Assembly (NCBI RefSeq): GCF_011806575.1
Contig: NZ_JAATOO010000001.1
Location: forward strand, 186,001-250,000
Direction: 5' to 3'
Length of the DNA: 64,000 nucleotides
Source: Vibrio hepatarius
GTDB lineage: Bacteria; Pseudomonadota; Gammaproteobacteria; Enterobacterales; Vibrionaceae
The notes beneath the pieces were generated by a model, which was not told the origin of the DNA, made no database searches, and was given only the letters and a program-made list of their open reading frames with translations. The position numbers were made by a program, and so were the translations under genes. Every line of letters starts with the position of its first letter. Within the stretch, counting starts at the first letter, position 1. Below, one piece after another: positions 49,401-57,745 of the stretch.

Positions 49401-49926
49401 GGAGATGTTAGAGCAAGCGGTAGAAGCGTTAAAAGAAGGGAAAGAACCGTCACTAGATGACCTGCTGCGGGAGCAGACGGAAGTCGAGATGCGCTTACCT
49501 GCTCTACTGCCTGACGATTATATCCCAGACATCAACACTCGTCTTTCGATGTACAAGCAGATTGCCAGCGTCGGTGATAAACAAGAGCTCGATGACCTCA
49601 AAATCGAGTTGATTGACCGCTTTGGCCTGCTGCCGGATGCGACCAAGAACTTACTCACGATTGCAGAGTTAAAACTGCAAGCGGCAACGCTCAAAGTGAA
49701 GAAGATTGAAGCGCACGAAAAAGGCGGATATATAGAGTTCTATCCAGATGCTGACATAAACCCGATGTATTTGGTTAAACTATTGCAGTCTCAACCACAA
49801 AAATTCGCAATGGATGGGCCAACTAAGTTCAAGTTTACGGTACCATTAGTCGATAGACGTAAGAGAATTCAATTCGTTGCTGACATGTTGGGTGAATTCC
49901 AACAAAACCTTTTACCTAAAGCCTGA
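46465..49926 (+). CDS. mfd: transcription-repair coupling factor Mfd
   Basis: Mfd displaces RNA polymerase stalled at lesions and recruits UvrA. The 1153-residue length matches E. coli (1148). Domains in order: UvrB-like homology region (about 1-350), RNA polymerase interaction domain (about 480-550, VVHIDHGIGRYIGL at its start), RecG-like helicase with Walker A GDVGFGKTE (from residue 631) and DEEH box (732-735), translocation motif and inhibitory C-terminal domain. It begins 11 bases after plzB and may be cotranscribed with it. Confidence 0.97.
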   Translation: MSDTTLLKLASPTGVGDKKFVGNLQGASLALAIAELADQHSSHTLLAVPDPQTALKLLQEIEQFTHQEVALFPDWETLPYDNFSPHQEIISDRIARLYQLPTQTNGITIVPVSTLLQRQSPREFLMQHTLMVKVGDLYSLDKLRIQLEKSGYRHVDQVFGPGEYASRGSILDLFPMGSNAPFRIDFFDDEIDTIRTFDPENQRSIDDVKEIRLLPAHEFPTSEAAIEDFRIRWRQRFEARREPESVYMQVSKGTWPAGIEYWQPLFFEQTETLFDYITDDSQLITVGDIEASIDNFLADVDYRYDQRKVDPLRPLLPPEELWLKKDELFGKFKSLPQLQLSIEPISEKQGRNNASIQALSDLAVQHQNKEPMAALRKFSESYTGKIIFSVESEGRREALLELLQPIKLRPKACDDFTSALKAKDKFTLILGAAEHGFLYGDDHLALICESDLLGDRVIQRRRKDRKATNSDAVIRNLAELKPGQPVVHIDHGIGRYIGLQTLEAGGMTTEYVTLEYQNEAKLYVPVASLNLISRYSGGAEDAAPIHKLGGEAWAKARRKAAEKVRDVAAELLDVYAKRELKPGYKFALDRGQYATFKSGFPFEETDDQSMAINAVMSDMCQAKAMDRLVCGDVGFGKTEVAMRAAFLATDNGKQVAVLVPTTLLAQQHFENFRDRFANLPIRVEVLSRFKSAKEQKQVMQDVEDGKVDIVVGTHKLLSNDIKFKDLGLLIVDEEHRFGVRQKEKMKAMRADVDILTLTATPIPRTLNMAMSGMRDLSIIATPPARRLAIKTFVRQREDAVIREAVLREIMRGGQVYFLHNQVETIDKVAADLEKLIPEARITVAHGQMRERELERIMNDFYHQRFNVLVCTTIIETGIDVPTANTIIMDRADNLGLAQLHQLRGRVGRSHHQAYAYLLTPHPKAMTKDAIKRLDAIASLEDLGAGFTLATHDLEIRGAGELLGDEQSGQIQSVGFTLYMEMLEQAVEALKEGKEPSLDDLLREQTEVEMRLPALLPDDYIPDINTRLSMYKQIASVGDKQELDDLKIELIDRFGLLPDATKNLLTIAELKLQAATLKVKKIEAHEKGGYIEFYPDADINPMYLVKLLQSQPQKFAMDGPTKFKFTVPLVDRRKRIQFVADMLGEFQQNLLPKA

Positions 49927-49980
49927 TAGGTTCAGGCTGATTAATTATCCACGGTGAGACCACCTGGTTATGGAGTTGTA

Positions 49981-50754
49981 ATGAAAAAGCTGATCCCACT
50001 ATTACTCTTGTTTGTTGCCCTACCATCTTGGGCGCAGCGACAATTTGATATAGAAGTGATCATTTTTAAGCGTGATGTAAATCCAGAGCAAACTGAAGAG
50101 TCATGGCCAAACACCTTACCGAAAATTGAGTTGGAGAAAGCGGGTACGTTTGCTGATTCTGATTTTCGCTCGCGTAAAGGTGTACGCATGCTTCCGTATT
50201 CTTCATACCAGCTAACGGACGACGCACAAAGACTCAAACAGCACGCTGGTTTTAACGTTCTATTCCACAAAGCATGGCGCCAGGGGGACCGTGGCCGTTT
50301 GTCAGCACCAATCTTCCATATCCAAGCGGGTAAAGAGTTCTCTGACGCGTTCAATGCTGACGGTTCGGCAAAAGGATCTCGCCAAGGCGCAGAAGTCATC
50401 GATGGGGTGCAAGAGCAAAACGTATCCAACTCTCTATATGAACTGGACGGTACGTTCCAAATCTACGTTGAGCACTACTTGTACGCAGATGTAAAAATGG
50501 ACCTTAAAGCACCAAGCGTACGTGAAGTCGTGCTGCAAGAACCAGTTGAGCTAGAATCAGACAAAGCAACCACAATGCCTTCAGACAGTGTCGTTCAAGC
50601 TGGTTTGATGGAAGAAGTTCAACCAACGGTTGAAAAACAAGAGTTTCTTAAGAGCTACCGTATCGACCAAAAACGTCGTATGAAGAGTTCTGAGACGCAC
50701 TACCTAGACCATCCGCTAATGGGGATGATTATTCAGGTTCGCCGCGTCAATTAA
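49981..50754 (+). CDS. csiV: CsiV family peptidoglycan/chaining-related protein
   Basis: CsiV is a gammaproteobacterial periplasmic protein, first found in V. cholerae, that binds LpoA and is needed when only PBP1A makes peptidoglycan. The open frame starts at 49954, but the ATG at 49981 begins the signal peptide (MKKLIPLLLLFVALPSWAQ), giving 257 residues. Typical family segments follow: QFDIEVIIFKRD and GFNVLFHKAWRQ. It follows mfd by 54 bases and is closed by a terminator. LpoB lies nearby, at 54.6 kb. Confidence 0.88.
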   Translation: MKKLIPLLLLFVALPSWAQRQFDIEVIIFKRDVNPEQTEESWPNTLPKIELEKAGTFADSDFRSRKGVRMLPYSSYQLTDDAQRLKQHAGFNVLFHKAWRQGDRGRLSAPIFHIQAGKEFSDAFNADGSAKGSRQGAEVIDGVQEQNVSNSLYELDGTFQIYVEHYLYADVKMDLKAPSVREVVLQEPVELESDKATTMPSDSVVQAGLMEEVQPTVEKQEFLKSYRIDQKRRMKSSETHYLDHPLMGMIIQVRRVN

Positions 50755-50793
50755 TCCGCCTATAATTATATGTAGCTCTCTATTTAATTTAAG

Positions 50794-50814
50794 CAGCCCA
50801 ACTTGGGCTGTTTT
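50794..50814 (+). terminator. csiV terminator
   Basis: 7-8 bp stem CAGCCCA / TGGGCTG with a 3-base loop, then TTTT. Confidence 0.75.
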
Positions 50815-50831
50815 GCTATGCAGGCTTTAGA

Positions 50832-51368
50832 ATGACACCCGACTATAAGATCATCACGCCTAGACTGGAACTGAAACTGATCCCAAACGAAGACGCTCAG
50901 CAGCTACGTGAATGCGTCAACCATTCTCCAACCCTACACCGTTGGATTGATTGGTGTACACCCGACTTTACTCTGGAGCAATCAGAGCGTTTTCTCCTTG
51001 CCACCCGCTTAAATTGGGTCAAGTCAGAAGCGTACGGGTTTGGCGTGTACAGACGCTATGACGAAGAACTGATCGGTATGGTCGCCATCAACGAGCTTTA
51101 CCATACCTTCAATATGGTTAGCTTAGGCTATTGGATTCGAGACAGTTTCCAAGCGAATGGCTATGGAAAAGAAGCGCTGGAAGGACTGATTAACTTTTGT
51201 TTTGAGCAACTCAAAGTGACTCGTGTTGAAATCGTCTGTGATCCAGACAATCTACCCAGCCAAAAGCTTGCCGAACGTTGTGGTGCGGTATTTGAAACCA
51301 AAGCACGAAATCGTTTTATCTATGATGGAAAACCTAAAGATGGCATGGTCTACTCCATCATCCCATAA
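50832..51368 (+). CDS. GNAT family N-acetyltransferase, RimJ/RimL-like
   Basis: A 178-residue GNAT acetyltransferase. It begins IITPRLELKLIPNEDAQQL, as RimJ/RimL-type enzymes do. The acetyl-CoA loop is seen in FQANGYGKEALEGLINFCFEQL (about residues 112-133), followed by VEIVCDPDNLPSQKLAERCG. Relatives acetylate ribosomal protein N-termini or small molecules; I cannot tell which here. It lies between terminators, alone. Confidence 0.85.
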   Translation: MTPDYKIITPRLELKLIPNEDAQQLRECVNHSPTLHRWIDWCTPDFTLEQSERFLLATRLNWVKSEAYGFGVYRRYDEELIGMVAINELYHTFNMVSLGYWIRDSFQANGYGKEALEGLINFCFEQLKVTRVEIVCDPDNLPSQKLAERCGAVFETKARNRFIYDGKPKDGMVYSIIP

Positions 51369-51370
51369 AA

Positions 51371-51393
51371 AAAGAGCGCCTAAAGCGCTCTTT
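51371..51393. terminator. bidirectional terminator acetyltransferase / ndh
   Basis: 9-bp stem AAAGAGCGC / GCGCTCTTT with a 5-base loop between convergent genes. Confidence 0.88.
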
Positions 51394-51415
51394 CTTATAG
51401 ATAAACTCGACCGAA

Positions 51416-52720
51416 TTAGTGTAGCTTCAAGTTTGGACGTAGAACGCGGTTAATACGTCCCATTAAAATGATCAGTGCAGTTTTGAACACTCCGTGCAAT
51501 GCCATTTGGTGCATGCGGTAAAGCGAGATGTAGACCACGCGAGCAATGCGCCCTTCAACCATCATCGAGCCTTTCGTCAGGTTACCCATTAGGCTACCCA
51601 CCGTTGAGAACTGGCTTAACGAAACCAAAGAACCTTTGTCTTTGTATACATAAGGTTTAAGGTCACGGCCATTTAGCTTCGCAACGATATTGTAAAACGC
51701 ACGGCTTGCCATTTGGTGCGCAGCTTGTGCACGTGGCGGAACAAACGAACCGTCAGCTTGAGTACACTGCGCTAAATCGCCGATAACGAAAATGTTGTCA
51801 TCGCGCGTGGTTTGCAGCGTATCCTTCACGACTAATTGGTTGATGCGGTTTGTTTCTAAGCCCGCGATGTCTTTAATAAAGTCTGGAGCTTTGATACCTG
51901 CGGCCCAAACCATGATCTTCGCAGGGATCTTCTCGCCGTCTTTGGTTGTCAGGCCATCCGCTTCGGCTTTTGTCACCATAGTCGCAGTGCGAACATTTAC
52001 CCCAAGCTTAGTCAGCTCTTGGTGAGCTGCACTTGAAATACGTGGTGGTAGCGCTGGCAGAATACGTTCACCCGCTTCGATCAGGTTTACATTCAGTTTG
52101 CTCGAATCTAAATCATCAAAACCGTATGAACGCAGCTCTTTGATCGCGTTATGCAGTTCAGCAGACAGTTCAACACCCGTTGCACCTGCACCCACAATCG
52201 CAATATCAACCGTACCATTACCGTTGTTCGCATGAAGCTTCATGAACTCATTATTCATCTCTGTACGGAAACGGTGTGCCTGCTCTGGGCTATCTAAGAA
52301 GATACAATGTTCGCGGACACCAGGAGTGTTGAAATCATTCGAGGTAGAACCAATCGCCATCACCAGAAGATCGTACTCTAGTTCTCGGCTTGGGATAAGC
52401 AGTTCGCCGTGTTCATCAGTGAGCTCGCTTAGCTTAACAATTTTACGCTCACGGTCGATATCTTCGAGACTGCCCATTTGGAAATCAAAATGATGGTTTT
52501 TAGCGTGTGCGCGATAGCTTAACGCGTCAACGCCTTCATCCAGTGAACCGGTTGCGACTTCATGCAAAAGTGGCTTCCATAAGTGGCTGGCTTTACGGTC
52601 AACAAGAGTGACTTTAGCTCTTCCCTTTCGTCCAAGTGTACGACCAAGTTTGGTTGCAAGCTCAAGACCGCCTGCACCGCCACCTACAACGATAATTCGT
52701 GTCACAGCAACATTCCTCAA
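51416..52720 (-). CDS. ndh: NADH dehydrogenase II (non-proton-pumping)
   Basis: Ndh passes electrons from NADH to ubiquinone without pumping protons, at the inner face of the membrane. The FAD site is [19 protein letters not shown] (about residues 8-26) and the NADH site is [19 protein letters not shown] (about residues 170-188). The C-terminal 50 residues are amphipathic and basic, which fits membrane attachment. The 434-residue length matches E. coli. An FNR box lies about 230 bases upstream, consistent with anaerobic repression as in E. coli. A structured leader lies between. Confidence 0.95.
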   Translation of the reverse strand: MRNVAVTRIIVVGGGAGGLELATKLGRTLGRKGRAKVTLVDRKASHLWKPLLHEVATGSLDEGVDALSYRAHAKNHHFDFQMGSLEDIDRERKIVKLSELTDEHGELLIPSRELEYDLLVMAIGSTSNDFNTPGVREHCIFLDSPEQAHRFRTEMNNEFMKLHANNGNGTVDIAIVGAGATGVELSAELHNAIKELRSYGFDDLDSSKLNVNLIEAGERILPALPPRISSAAHQELTKLGVNVRTATMVTKAEADGLTTKDGEKIPAKIMVWAAGIKAPDFIKDIAGLETNRINQLVVKDTLQTTRDDNIFVIGDLAQCTQADGSFVPPRAQAAHQMASRAFYNIVAKLNGRDLKPYVYKDKGSLVSLSQFSTVGSLMGNLTKGSMMVEGRIARVVYISLYRMHQMALHGVFKTALIILMGRINRVLRPNLKLH

Positions 52721-52947
52721 AAAGTAAATAAACGTGTTTCAGCTCGATTGTTCAAGCCGATAAAATTCTGTTCTTTTCATGGTCAGACTGCTGGCACGGT
52801 TGAGCTCAGTCTTACGTACACTGACCGGTAGAGGCTTCAATTGTGTTTCGACACACTTACTGGATAAAAGCGAGCCTTTAGGCTCAAGTTCAACTCTATT
52901 TTAGAGTGATTATTCTTGGACAAGCTTTGTGCCTGTTCTCAATTTAT

Positions 52948-52961
52948 TTGATTGATATCAA
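52948..52961. promoter_or_regulatory. perfect FNR box upstream of ndh
   Basis: TTGAT-TGAT-ATCAA matches all ten consensus positions. In E. coli ndh is the classical FNR-repressed gene. Possible -10 hexamers on the ndh strand (AATAAT at 52914-52909 or TAAAAT at 52903-52898) would put the box near -52 or -64. It could act as repressor site. Confidence 0.65.
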
Positions 52962-53057
52962 ATTTTTTCATGCTTCGAATATTATAAGGAGCAAAAACCG
53001 CATCGCAACCAAAGAATGCACACAACATATTAAAACAGGGTGCAGATGCGCAAGAAA

Positions 53058-53086
53058 AAAGCGACGTGGCATAACCACGTCGCTTT
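53058..53086 (-). terminator. ycfP terminator
   Basis: 12-bp stem AAAGCGACGTGG / CCACGTCGCTTT with a 5-base loop; T-run on the minus strand. Confidence 0.88.
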
Positions 53087-53113
53087 ATACAGTTCATTGC
53101 ACGTTTTAAATGT

Positions 53114-53656
53114 CTAGTTTGCTTCTTTAAACGCCTTAATTGCCTGCAGATGTTGTGAGATTTTCTTAAACTTATGGGTTTGAGTATCGTCCCAAATAAC
53201 CTCGTAGTAATCTTCCAGCTCTTCTGCCGTTTTGTTGTTGTCGTGCACTTCGTCTTCTTTCGACAAAATAACAAGGCAACGGCCATTGTTCTTCATTCTG
53301 AATTGCTCAATGCACTTAGTCGCAATATCTTCATACTCTTCAGGGCGGTCAATACGCCCCTGCATATTGCGCTCAGGATGAAGATTTGGGTTAAAGATAA
53401 CCTGCTTGATACCACATAAGAAACCAACGCGTTCGGACCAGAAACCACCCAAACCAACCCCACAAATCACTGGGTCTGGGTCGTCCGACTGCTCAATCAC
53501 CTTTTGCACTTCCTTGAGCAAATGTTGCATATCGTGTTTGGGGTGCAATGTGCTGTAATTGATAAAGCGCACATCGTCATCGATGAACTGCAATTGCAAG
53601 ACTTTCTCATGGTTACCAGGGCTGGTTGAATCAAAGCCATGTAAGTAAATAATCAT
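53114..53656 (-). CDS. ycfP: YcfP/YqiA family alpha/beta hydrolase-fold protein
   Basis: A 180-residue protein of the YcfP (UPF0227) family with the alpha/beta hydrolase fold. The start [18 protein letters not shown] is typical. The nucleophile elbow is GVGLGGFW, with Gly in the place of the usual serine, so the canonical hydrolase activity is doubtful, as in E. coli YcfP. It lies in the ndh-ycfP-thiK-lpoB order. In E. coli nagZ separates ycfP from thiK; that gene is missing here. Confidence 0.92.
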   Translation of the reverse strand: MIIYLHGFDSTSPGNHEKVLQLQFIDDDVRFINYSTLHPKHDMQHLLKEVQKVIEQSDDPDPVICGVGLGGFWSERVGFLCGIKQVIFNPNLHPERNMQGRIDRPEEYEDIATKCIEQFRMKNNGRCLVILSKEDEVHDNNKTAEELEDYYEVIWDDTQTHKFKKISQHLQAIKAFKEAN

Positions 53657-53756
53657 TCTGTTTCCCCCACTCCTTCTCGTTTAAATCTATCACGAAAACT
53701 AGGGTTTAAAAGCGCACATTCTAAGAATCCTATTTTCGATATTTGAAACAGTGATC

Positions 53757-54611
53757 TTAACTGCAAAATGTGTCGAGTATTTTTTCCGCTTGGGTTAAGT
53801 ATTGTTCATCTCCCCATAATTGGTAAGCGAGCAAATACCATAACATCGCCATCATGGTGGCACGTGGCTTCCACGCCATAACACCTTCAACCCAATCATC
53901 AACACCGTCAATGCCACGCAACTTGCAGTATTGATAAACCACTTCGAGTGGAGACGCATCCATCACATCGATACTCAGAGTGAGGTCAAGCCTTGGGTCT
54001 GCCAGCGCGGCGTATTCCCAGTCGATGACTTTGTTGCCTTGCTCAGTTTTCACCATGTTATAGCCCGCCAAATCAAAATGGCACAGTGTGGTACCCACAT
54101 CGGCGAGCACTGGGGCTTTTCGCCATCCTTGATAAACATCATGGTAAGGTTGGGTTTTCAAGTCTTCGCGCAGCAGCATCCAGTAGTGGTCGACTCTGGC
54201 GGTGAAGTTGAACGGTGCGACAGGAATTCGCTGTGTGTTGAGATTGTGGATAGCTGCCATGGTTTCCAAAAGCGAATCAACATCTAACGACGCCGTCAAT
54301 GACTCGCCTTCAACCCACTCGACTAATAAACCTTGGTCATTGATGAAAATAGGCGCTGGAGATAATTGCGAATCACGAATCGCAGATAAGATCTGGTATT
54401 CCTGAAAACGGGAAATGGAAAAGGCTTTGGTGATTGGGGTAGCAGGTCGCCAGACATAAGCTTCACCGTTTGATGAAACCACTTTCCAACATCGGTTTGT
54501 CAGGCCTCCAGTCAACGTCTGTGCGTAGTCTGGAGGCACTGAAAAGAAGTGATCGAGTGACAACAATGAACTGTCGAGTTGACATGCTTCACTCCATGAC
54601 ATCCTTGCCAT
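53757..54611 (-). CDS. thiK: ThiK-like aminoglycoside phosphotransferase family kinase
   Basis: A 284-residue kinase of the APH/choline kinase fold. The Brenner motif HFDLAGYNMV (His-x-Asp-x4-Asn, about residues 183-192) and the DFG-like KVIDWEYAALADPRLDL segment are intact. In E. coli the gene in this place makes thiamine kinase, which salvages thiamine. A GAGGTGATGT ribosome site precedes the ATG, and lpoB ends 19 bases upstream, so the pair is an operon. Choline or other small-molecule kinases are alternatives. Confidence 0.8.
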   Translation of the reverse strand: MARMSWSEACQLDSSLLSLDHFFSVPPDYAQTLTGGLTNRCWKVVSSNGEAYVWRPATPITKAFSISRFQEYQILSAIRDSQLSPAPIFINDQGLLVEWVEGESLTASLDVDSLLETMAAIHNLNTQRIPVAPFNFTARVDHYWMLLREDLKTQPYHDVYQGWRKAPVLADVGTTLCHFDLAGYNMVKTEQGNKVIDWEYAALADPRLDLTLSIDVMDASPLEVVYQYCKLRGIDGVDDWVEGVMAWKPRATMMAMLWYLLAYQLWGDEQYLTQAEKILDTFCS

Positions 54612-54630
54612 ACATCACCTCTCGATAGGA

Positions 54631-55221
54631 TTACAAGCCTAAAAGGCTTTTTGACTCTTGTTTACGGATTTCTGTTTCATCTGCCCATTCGATAAGGCCT
54701 GACTCCAAGTCCATAAGACGCATGGTCATTTTGTAGTACACGTCTTTGTCGCTACCCGCGTTTTTCGCGATGCTCGATAGGTTGCCGTATAGCATGTATT
54801 GTGCGCCAACCATTTTACCAAACTGAATCGCGTTGCTCTGGTTCACTAGCTGGTCGTTGTTTTGGAAGTTTAGCTGTTCACGTACCGCTTCTACGCGGTC
54901 CATATCAACAAAACGGAATTTACCAGAATTCAGCATCTTAGTGCTGATTGTGTCAGTAATTGACTCCGTATCGATGTGCTCGCTGGTTTTGTTTTTGATA
55001 CGTTCAACAAACACGATTGGTCGAGAGTTGCGAGTAATCGCCGCAACTGAACCAGACATCATCATGCTATCGACCATGTCGCCCGCAATCTTTTGCAAAT
55101 CTGTCGAACCGAAATCGATCGTCGTCGTTTCCACTGCTTGCGCATCACCATAGCTTACTTTATTCGAACAACCGCCTAAGATGACAGCTAAGCCAAGGAG
55201 TGCAATAACACTTTTTTTCAT
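54631..55221 (-). CDS. lpoB: penicillin-binding protein activator LpoB
   Basis: LpoB is an outer-membrane lipoprotein that activates PBP1B. The lipobox LGGC is at about residues 15-18 after a short signal peptide, followed by a 20-residue linker. The conserved core is present: RPIVFVERIKNKTSEHIDTE, then FRFVDMDRVEAVREQLNFQNN and GAQYMLYGNLSSI. It is 196 residues long, with a short disordered linker compared with E. coli LpoB. It lies between thiK and ycfL, as in E. coli. Confidence 0.93.
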   Translation of the reverse strand: MKKSVIALLGLAVILGGCSNKVSYGDAQAVETTTIDFGSTDLQKIAGDMVDSMMMSGSVAAITRNSRPIVFVERIKNKTSEHIDTESITDTISTKMLNSGKFRFVDMDRVEAVREQLNFQNNDQLVNQSNAIQFGKMVGAQYMLYGNLSSIAKNAGSDKDVYYKMTMRLMDLESGLIEWADETEIRKQESKSLLGL

Positions 55222-55287
55222 TCTTGGATCCTCAAGATTCTCTTGAATTTTTACTCTATGACTAAAGAAATAACGCTTTAGTTCGGA

Positions 55288-55677
55288 TTAATTATCGTTT
55301 TCGCGAATTTGTACACGGAACTGAGTGCCTTTTGGGTTTACCGATACTTCAGAAATAACGATGGTCTCCATGCCTCTCACGATAGCCTGACGCCAAGGTC
55401 CTAGTTTTGTATTCACTTCTAGACCTTCATCGTCGTACCAGTAAAAACGGTATTGAATCGCTTGGTCACCTTTGTACTGGCTCTCAAGTCGAACAAGTCC
55501 GCGTGCACGTCCGTCAACATCGTTTGTCGATATATCGTCAATCTTCAAACGGCCTGCAAGGACGTTGTCACCAAACAATACAGTTTGTGTCGCGCCATCA
55601 ATGCGCAATCCAGCGGTATTGTCCGCACAACCCAATAGCGTTAATGCGGTCAAAGCCGCGATAGCCCATTTTTTCAT
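55288..55677 (-). CDS. ycfL: YcfL family lipoprotein (DUF1425)
   Basis: A 129-residue lipoprotein with lipobox LLGC (about residues 14-17). The DUF1425 fold follows, with RIDGATQTVLFGDNVL, YRFYWYDDEGLEVNTKLGPWR and a C-terminal FRVQIREN. Function unknown, but it is conserved next to lpoB. Its ATG overlaps the stop of the upstream gene (ATGA), so translation is coupled. Confidence 0.9.
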   Translation of the reverse strand: MKKWAIAALTALTLLGCADNTAGLRIDGATQTVLFGDNVLAGRLKIDDISTNDVDGRARGLVRLESQYKGDQAIQYRFYWYDDEGLEVNTKLGPWRQAIVRGMETIVISEVSVNPKGTQFRVQIRENDN

Positions 55678-57068
55678 CGGATATTTCCTAATTGTTTATG
55701 CCAAAGTGTAGCATTATCGCCTTGGCGAGAAACCCAAACCAACACTGTGTCACCAGCATTAACATTAAAATCAATACGTTTGTTACCCACCGACAAAGAC
55801 TGCTGCCCCGCTTCCACCATAACACTGCTACTGCGGATTTCACCTGGAAGTGTCAACCAACTGCGAGTATCTGGTTGCTCAGTCAGAACGTTCCAGACAT
55901 TGAAAATCAAGTTACCAACGTCGTCTTCTTTTGCGGCTTGACGTCTGAGCTGATCTTTTGCCCACACGCGTAACGCTTGTCGGATGATAATACTTGGCAA
56001 ACGCTCAGACAGGTCCTTTTGCGCCATCAGGTTGACATCCGTCAGCAAATCGCTAGAGACGCTTTGCTGATTAACAAGCAACGGCGGGAAGCTTGGTTTA
56101 CTTACACTCGGGTAATAAGGTAATGAAATAGAATACCAAACGCCCTGCCCCCGACTGTCAAACAACGGCAAAGCTTGTTTCCAGCCTTGCATGCTCTGCA
56201 CTACTCCTTGTTCTTGAAGAACAATAACGCGTGCTTGATTAGGTTCGAGTCGTTTCACTTTGCCATAGCGCTTCTCGAGTAGACGTAAGTCCTCGCTCAT
56301 CCCCAAGCGCTGAGCAACACGCTTAGCGCCGTTAATCACCTGTTGGTTGTCAGGCATTACCGCGAGCGCACGGCGATAGTCAACATACGCACTGTTTAAA
56401 TCGTTATCAGCTTCATACAGCAACGCGGACAAATACATCAAGTAACCGTTCTGTACCGCTTTGAGCGTATCTCCGGCGTCAGGGTACTGCGATAAGATAC
56501 TGCCAAGGTTAGGAGATAAGCCTTGCTCCTGCATATCTTCTTGAGCTGACTCGAGTTCCTTTTCACGATCTTTTTTTGCCCTTTCTTGAACTTGATTGGC
56601 ACGGCGCATTTCGACCAACGCCCCTTCTAGGTCATTGCCTTGAAGGTAGTTCAAACCGAGATAAAGATGGAGAAAACCGAGTTCATAGTCAGCGGGTTGG
56701 TAGATGTTCAGGTTATCGTTGACCGCTAAGGCACTTAAACTGGTCGCGGAATCCGAGACAGAAATGGTCGCTTTATCTTGTTGCTCACGAACAGCGCCAT
56801 CACTCAACTGAAAGGCACTTTGACTTTGCTCGTACTGCCCATTCAACAAGTGAACTCGACCTTTTTCAAAGTTATCGAGTATCGGTCCAGCAATATCTTC
56901 TGGGAGGGATTCTTCCGCTTGTTGGTACTGTCCGCTCTGGACAGCCTGGTAAAGCTCCTGATTTTGCGCACTGTAATGGCTAAATAAATTGCCAGCAGAA
57001 AAGTTGGCGCATGCAGAAAGATATAAGGAGCTAACGACAATGAATGCGAGTTGAACGTTTTTACGCAC
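55674..57068 (-). CDS. COG3014 family lipoprotein with TPR-like region
   Basis: A 464-residue lipoprotein that starts at GTG; lipobox LSAC lies at about residues 17-20 after SSLYLSACA. The middle (about 30-270) has helical repeats that look like TPRs (for example YELGFLHLYLGLNYLQGNDLEGALVEMRRANQ, seen near residue 127). A basic coiled region around residue 160-175 follows. The C-terminal third is beta-rich. Its product overlaps the ycfL start by 4 bases, so the two probably form a unit. E. coli lacks this gene between hinT and ycfL. Function unknown. Confidence 0.8.
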   Translation of the reverse strand: MRKNVQLAFIVVSSLYLSACANFSAGNLFSHYSAQNQELYQAVQSGQYQQAEESLPEDIAGPILDNFEKGRVHLLNGQYEQSQSAFQLSDGAVREQQDKATISVSDSATSLSALAVNDNLNIYQPADYELGFLHLYLGLNYLQGNDLEGALVEMRRANQVQERAKKDREKELESAQEDMQEQGLSPNLGSILSQYPDAGDTLKAVQNGYLMYLSALLYEADNDLNSAYVDYRRALAVMPDNQQVINGAKRVAQRLGMSEDLRLLEKRYGKVKRLEPNQARVIVLQEQGVVQSMQGWKQALPLFDSRGQGVWYSISLPYYPSVSKPSFPPLLVNQQSVSSDLLTDVNLMAQKDLSERLPSIIIRQALRVWAKDQLRRQAAKEDDVGNLIFNVWNVLTEQPDTRSWLTLPGEIRSSSVMVEAGQQSLSVGNKRIDFNVNAGDTVLVWVSRQGDNATLWHKQLGNIR

Positions 57069-57167
57069 CTCGTACCCCGGGAATCTGAATAAATAAGTAA
57101 TAATGATGGCTATTAGTGGTTCGAGTCGGAGAAAAGTTCCACCGACTCAAACATTTATCGTTGCTTG

Positions 57168-57518
57168 TTAGTTCATCAACATCGGGCCTAGAGGACGGCC
57201 GCCGACAAGGTGCATGTGTATATGGTAAACCTCTTGGCCACCGTGAGAGTTACAGTTAACGATGAGACGATAGCCATCTTCATCAATGCCCTCTTCTTTC
57301 GCCAGTTTGCGCGCAACCACAAACATGCGCCCCATCAACGCTTCATCTTCGTCAGCAATATCATTCACCGTTGGAATGAGCTTATTTGGAATGATCAAGA
57401 TATGGCTCGGTGCACGAGGGTTAATATCACGAAACGCCGTCACCATATCATCCTGGTAAACAACATCTGCAGGAATTTCTTTGCGAATAATTTTACTGAA
57501 AATGGTTTCTTCGGTCAT
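57168..57518 (-). CDS. hinT: HIT family purine nucleoside phosphoramidase HinT
   Basis: HinT hydrolyses adenosine phosphoramidates. The open frame starts further upstream at 57593, but the ATG at 57518 follows ACGGAGCGCTTC (a GGAG 6 bases away) and gives the usual N-terminus ([20 protein letters not shown]), 116 residues. The histidine triad HIHMHLVGG is near the C-terminus, and the early N-D region ([16 protein letters not shown]) is intact. It heads the hinT-COG3014-ycfL cluster. Confidence 0.95.
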   Translation of the reverse strand: MTEETIFSKIIRKEIPADVVYQDDMVTAFRDINPRAPSHILIIPNKLIPTVNDIADEDEALMGRMFVVARKLAKEEGIDEDGYRLIVNCNSHGGQEVYHIHMHLVGGRPLGPMLMN

Positions 57519-57745
57519 GAAGCGCTCCGTCATCTTGTCTTTTAAAAATTGTCTCAACTGCCGAGTATGCGCCAAGCTGTACAAAATAACCAACTAAAAA
57601 CAATCGTTAAGTTTAAATATTGGCATTTACAGCAAGTCGTACGCTTTGTTTTTGAGCTGTGAGTCGTAAAAGCCCCCAGCCACTATCAATACATTACTCT
57701 TTTTTTGTTATTTTTTGTCAATAATTATGTCTCAGGGAGATGTCT

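Larger units (their letters stand above)
52721..53113 (-). other. ndh regulatory region and leader, with ycfP terminator
   Basis: This 393-bp gap holds no credible gene. From right to left it has the ycfP terminator (53058-53086), the FNR box (52948-52961), and then on the ndh leader strand three short perfect hairpins at 52894-52906, 52872-52885 and 52842-52855, followed by about 120 bases that look foldable. Confidence 0.55.

Noticed and set aside
52939..53286. 115-codon minus-strand frame overlapping ycfP
   Set aside because: Out-of-frame shadow of ycfP that crosses its terminator.
57660..57700. Flagellar sigma-28 promoter for the chemoreceptor at 57746
   Set aside because: TAAA and GCC elements are present but with the wrong spacing.
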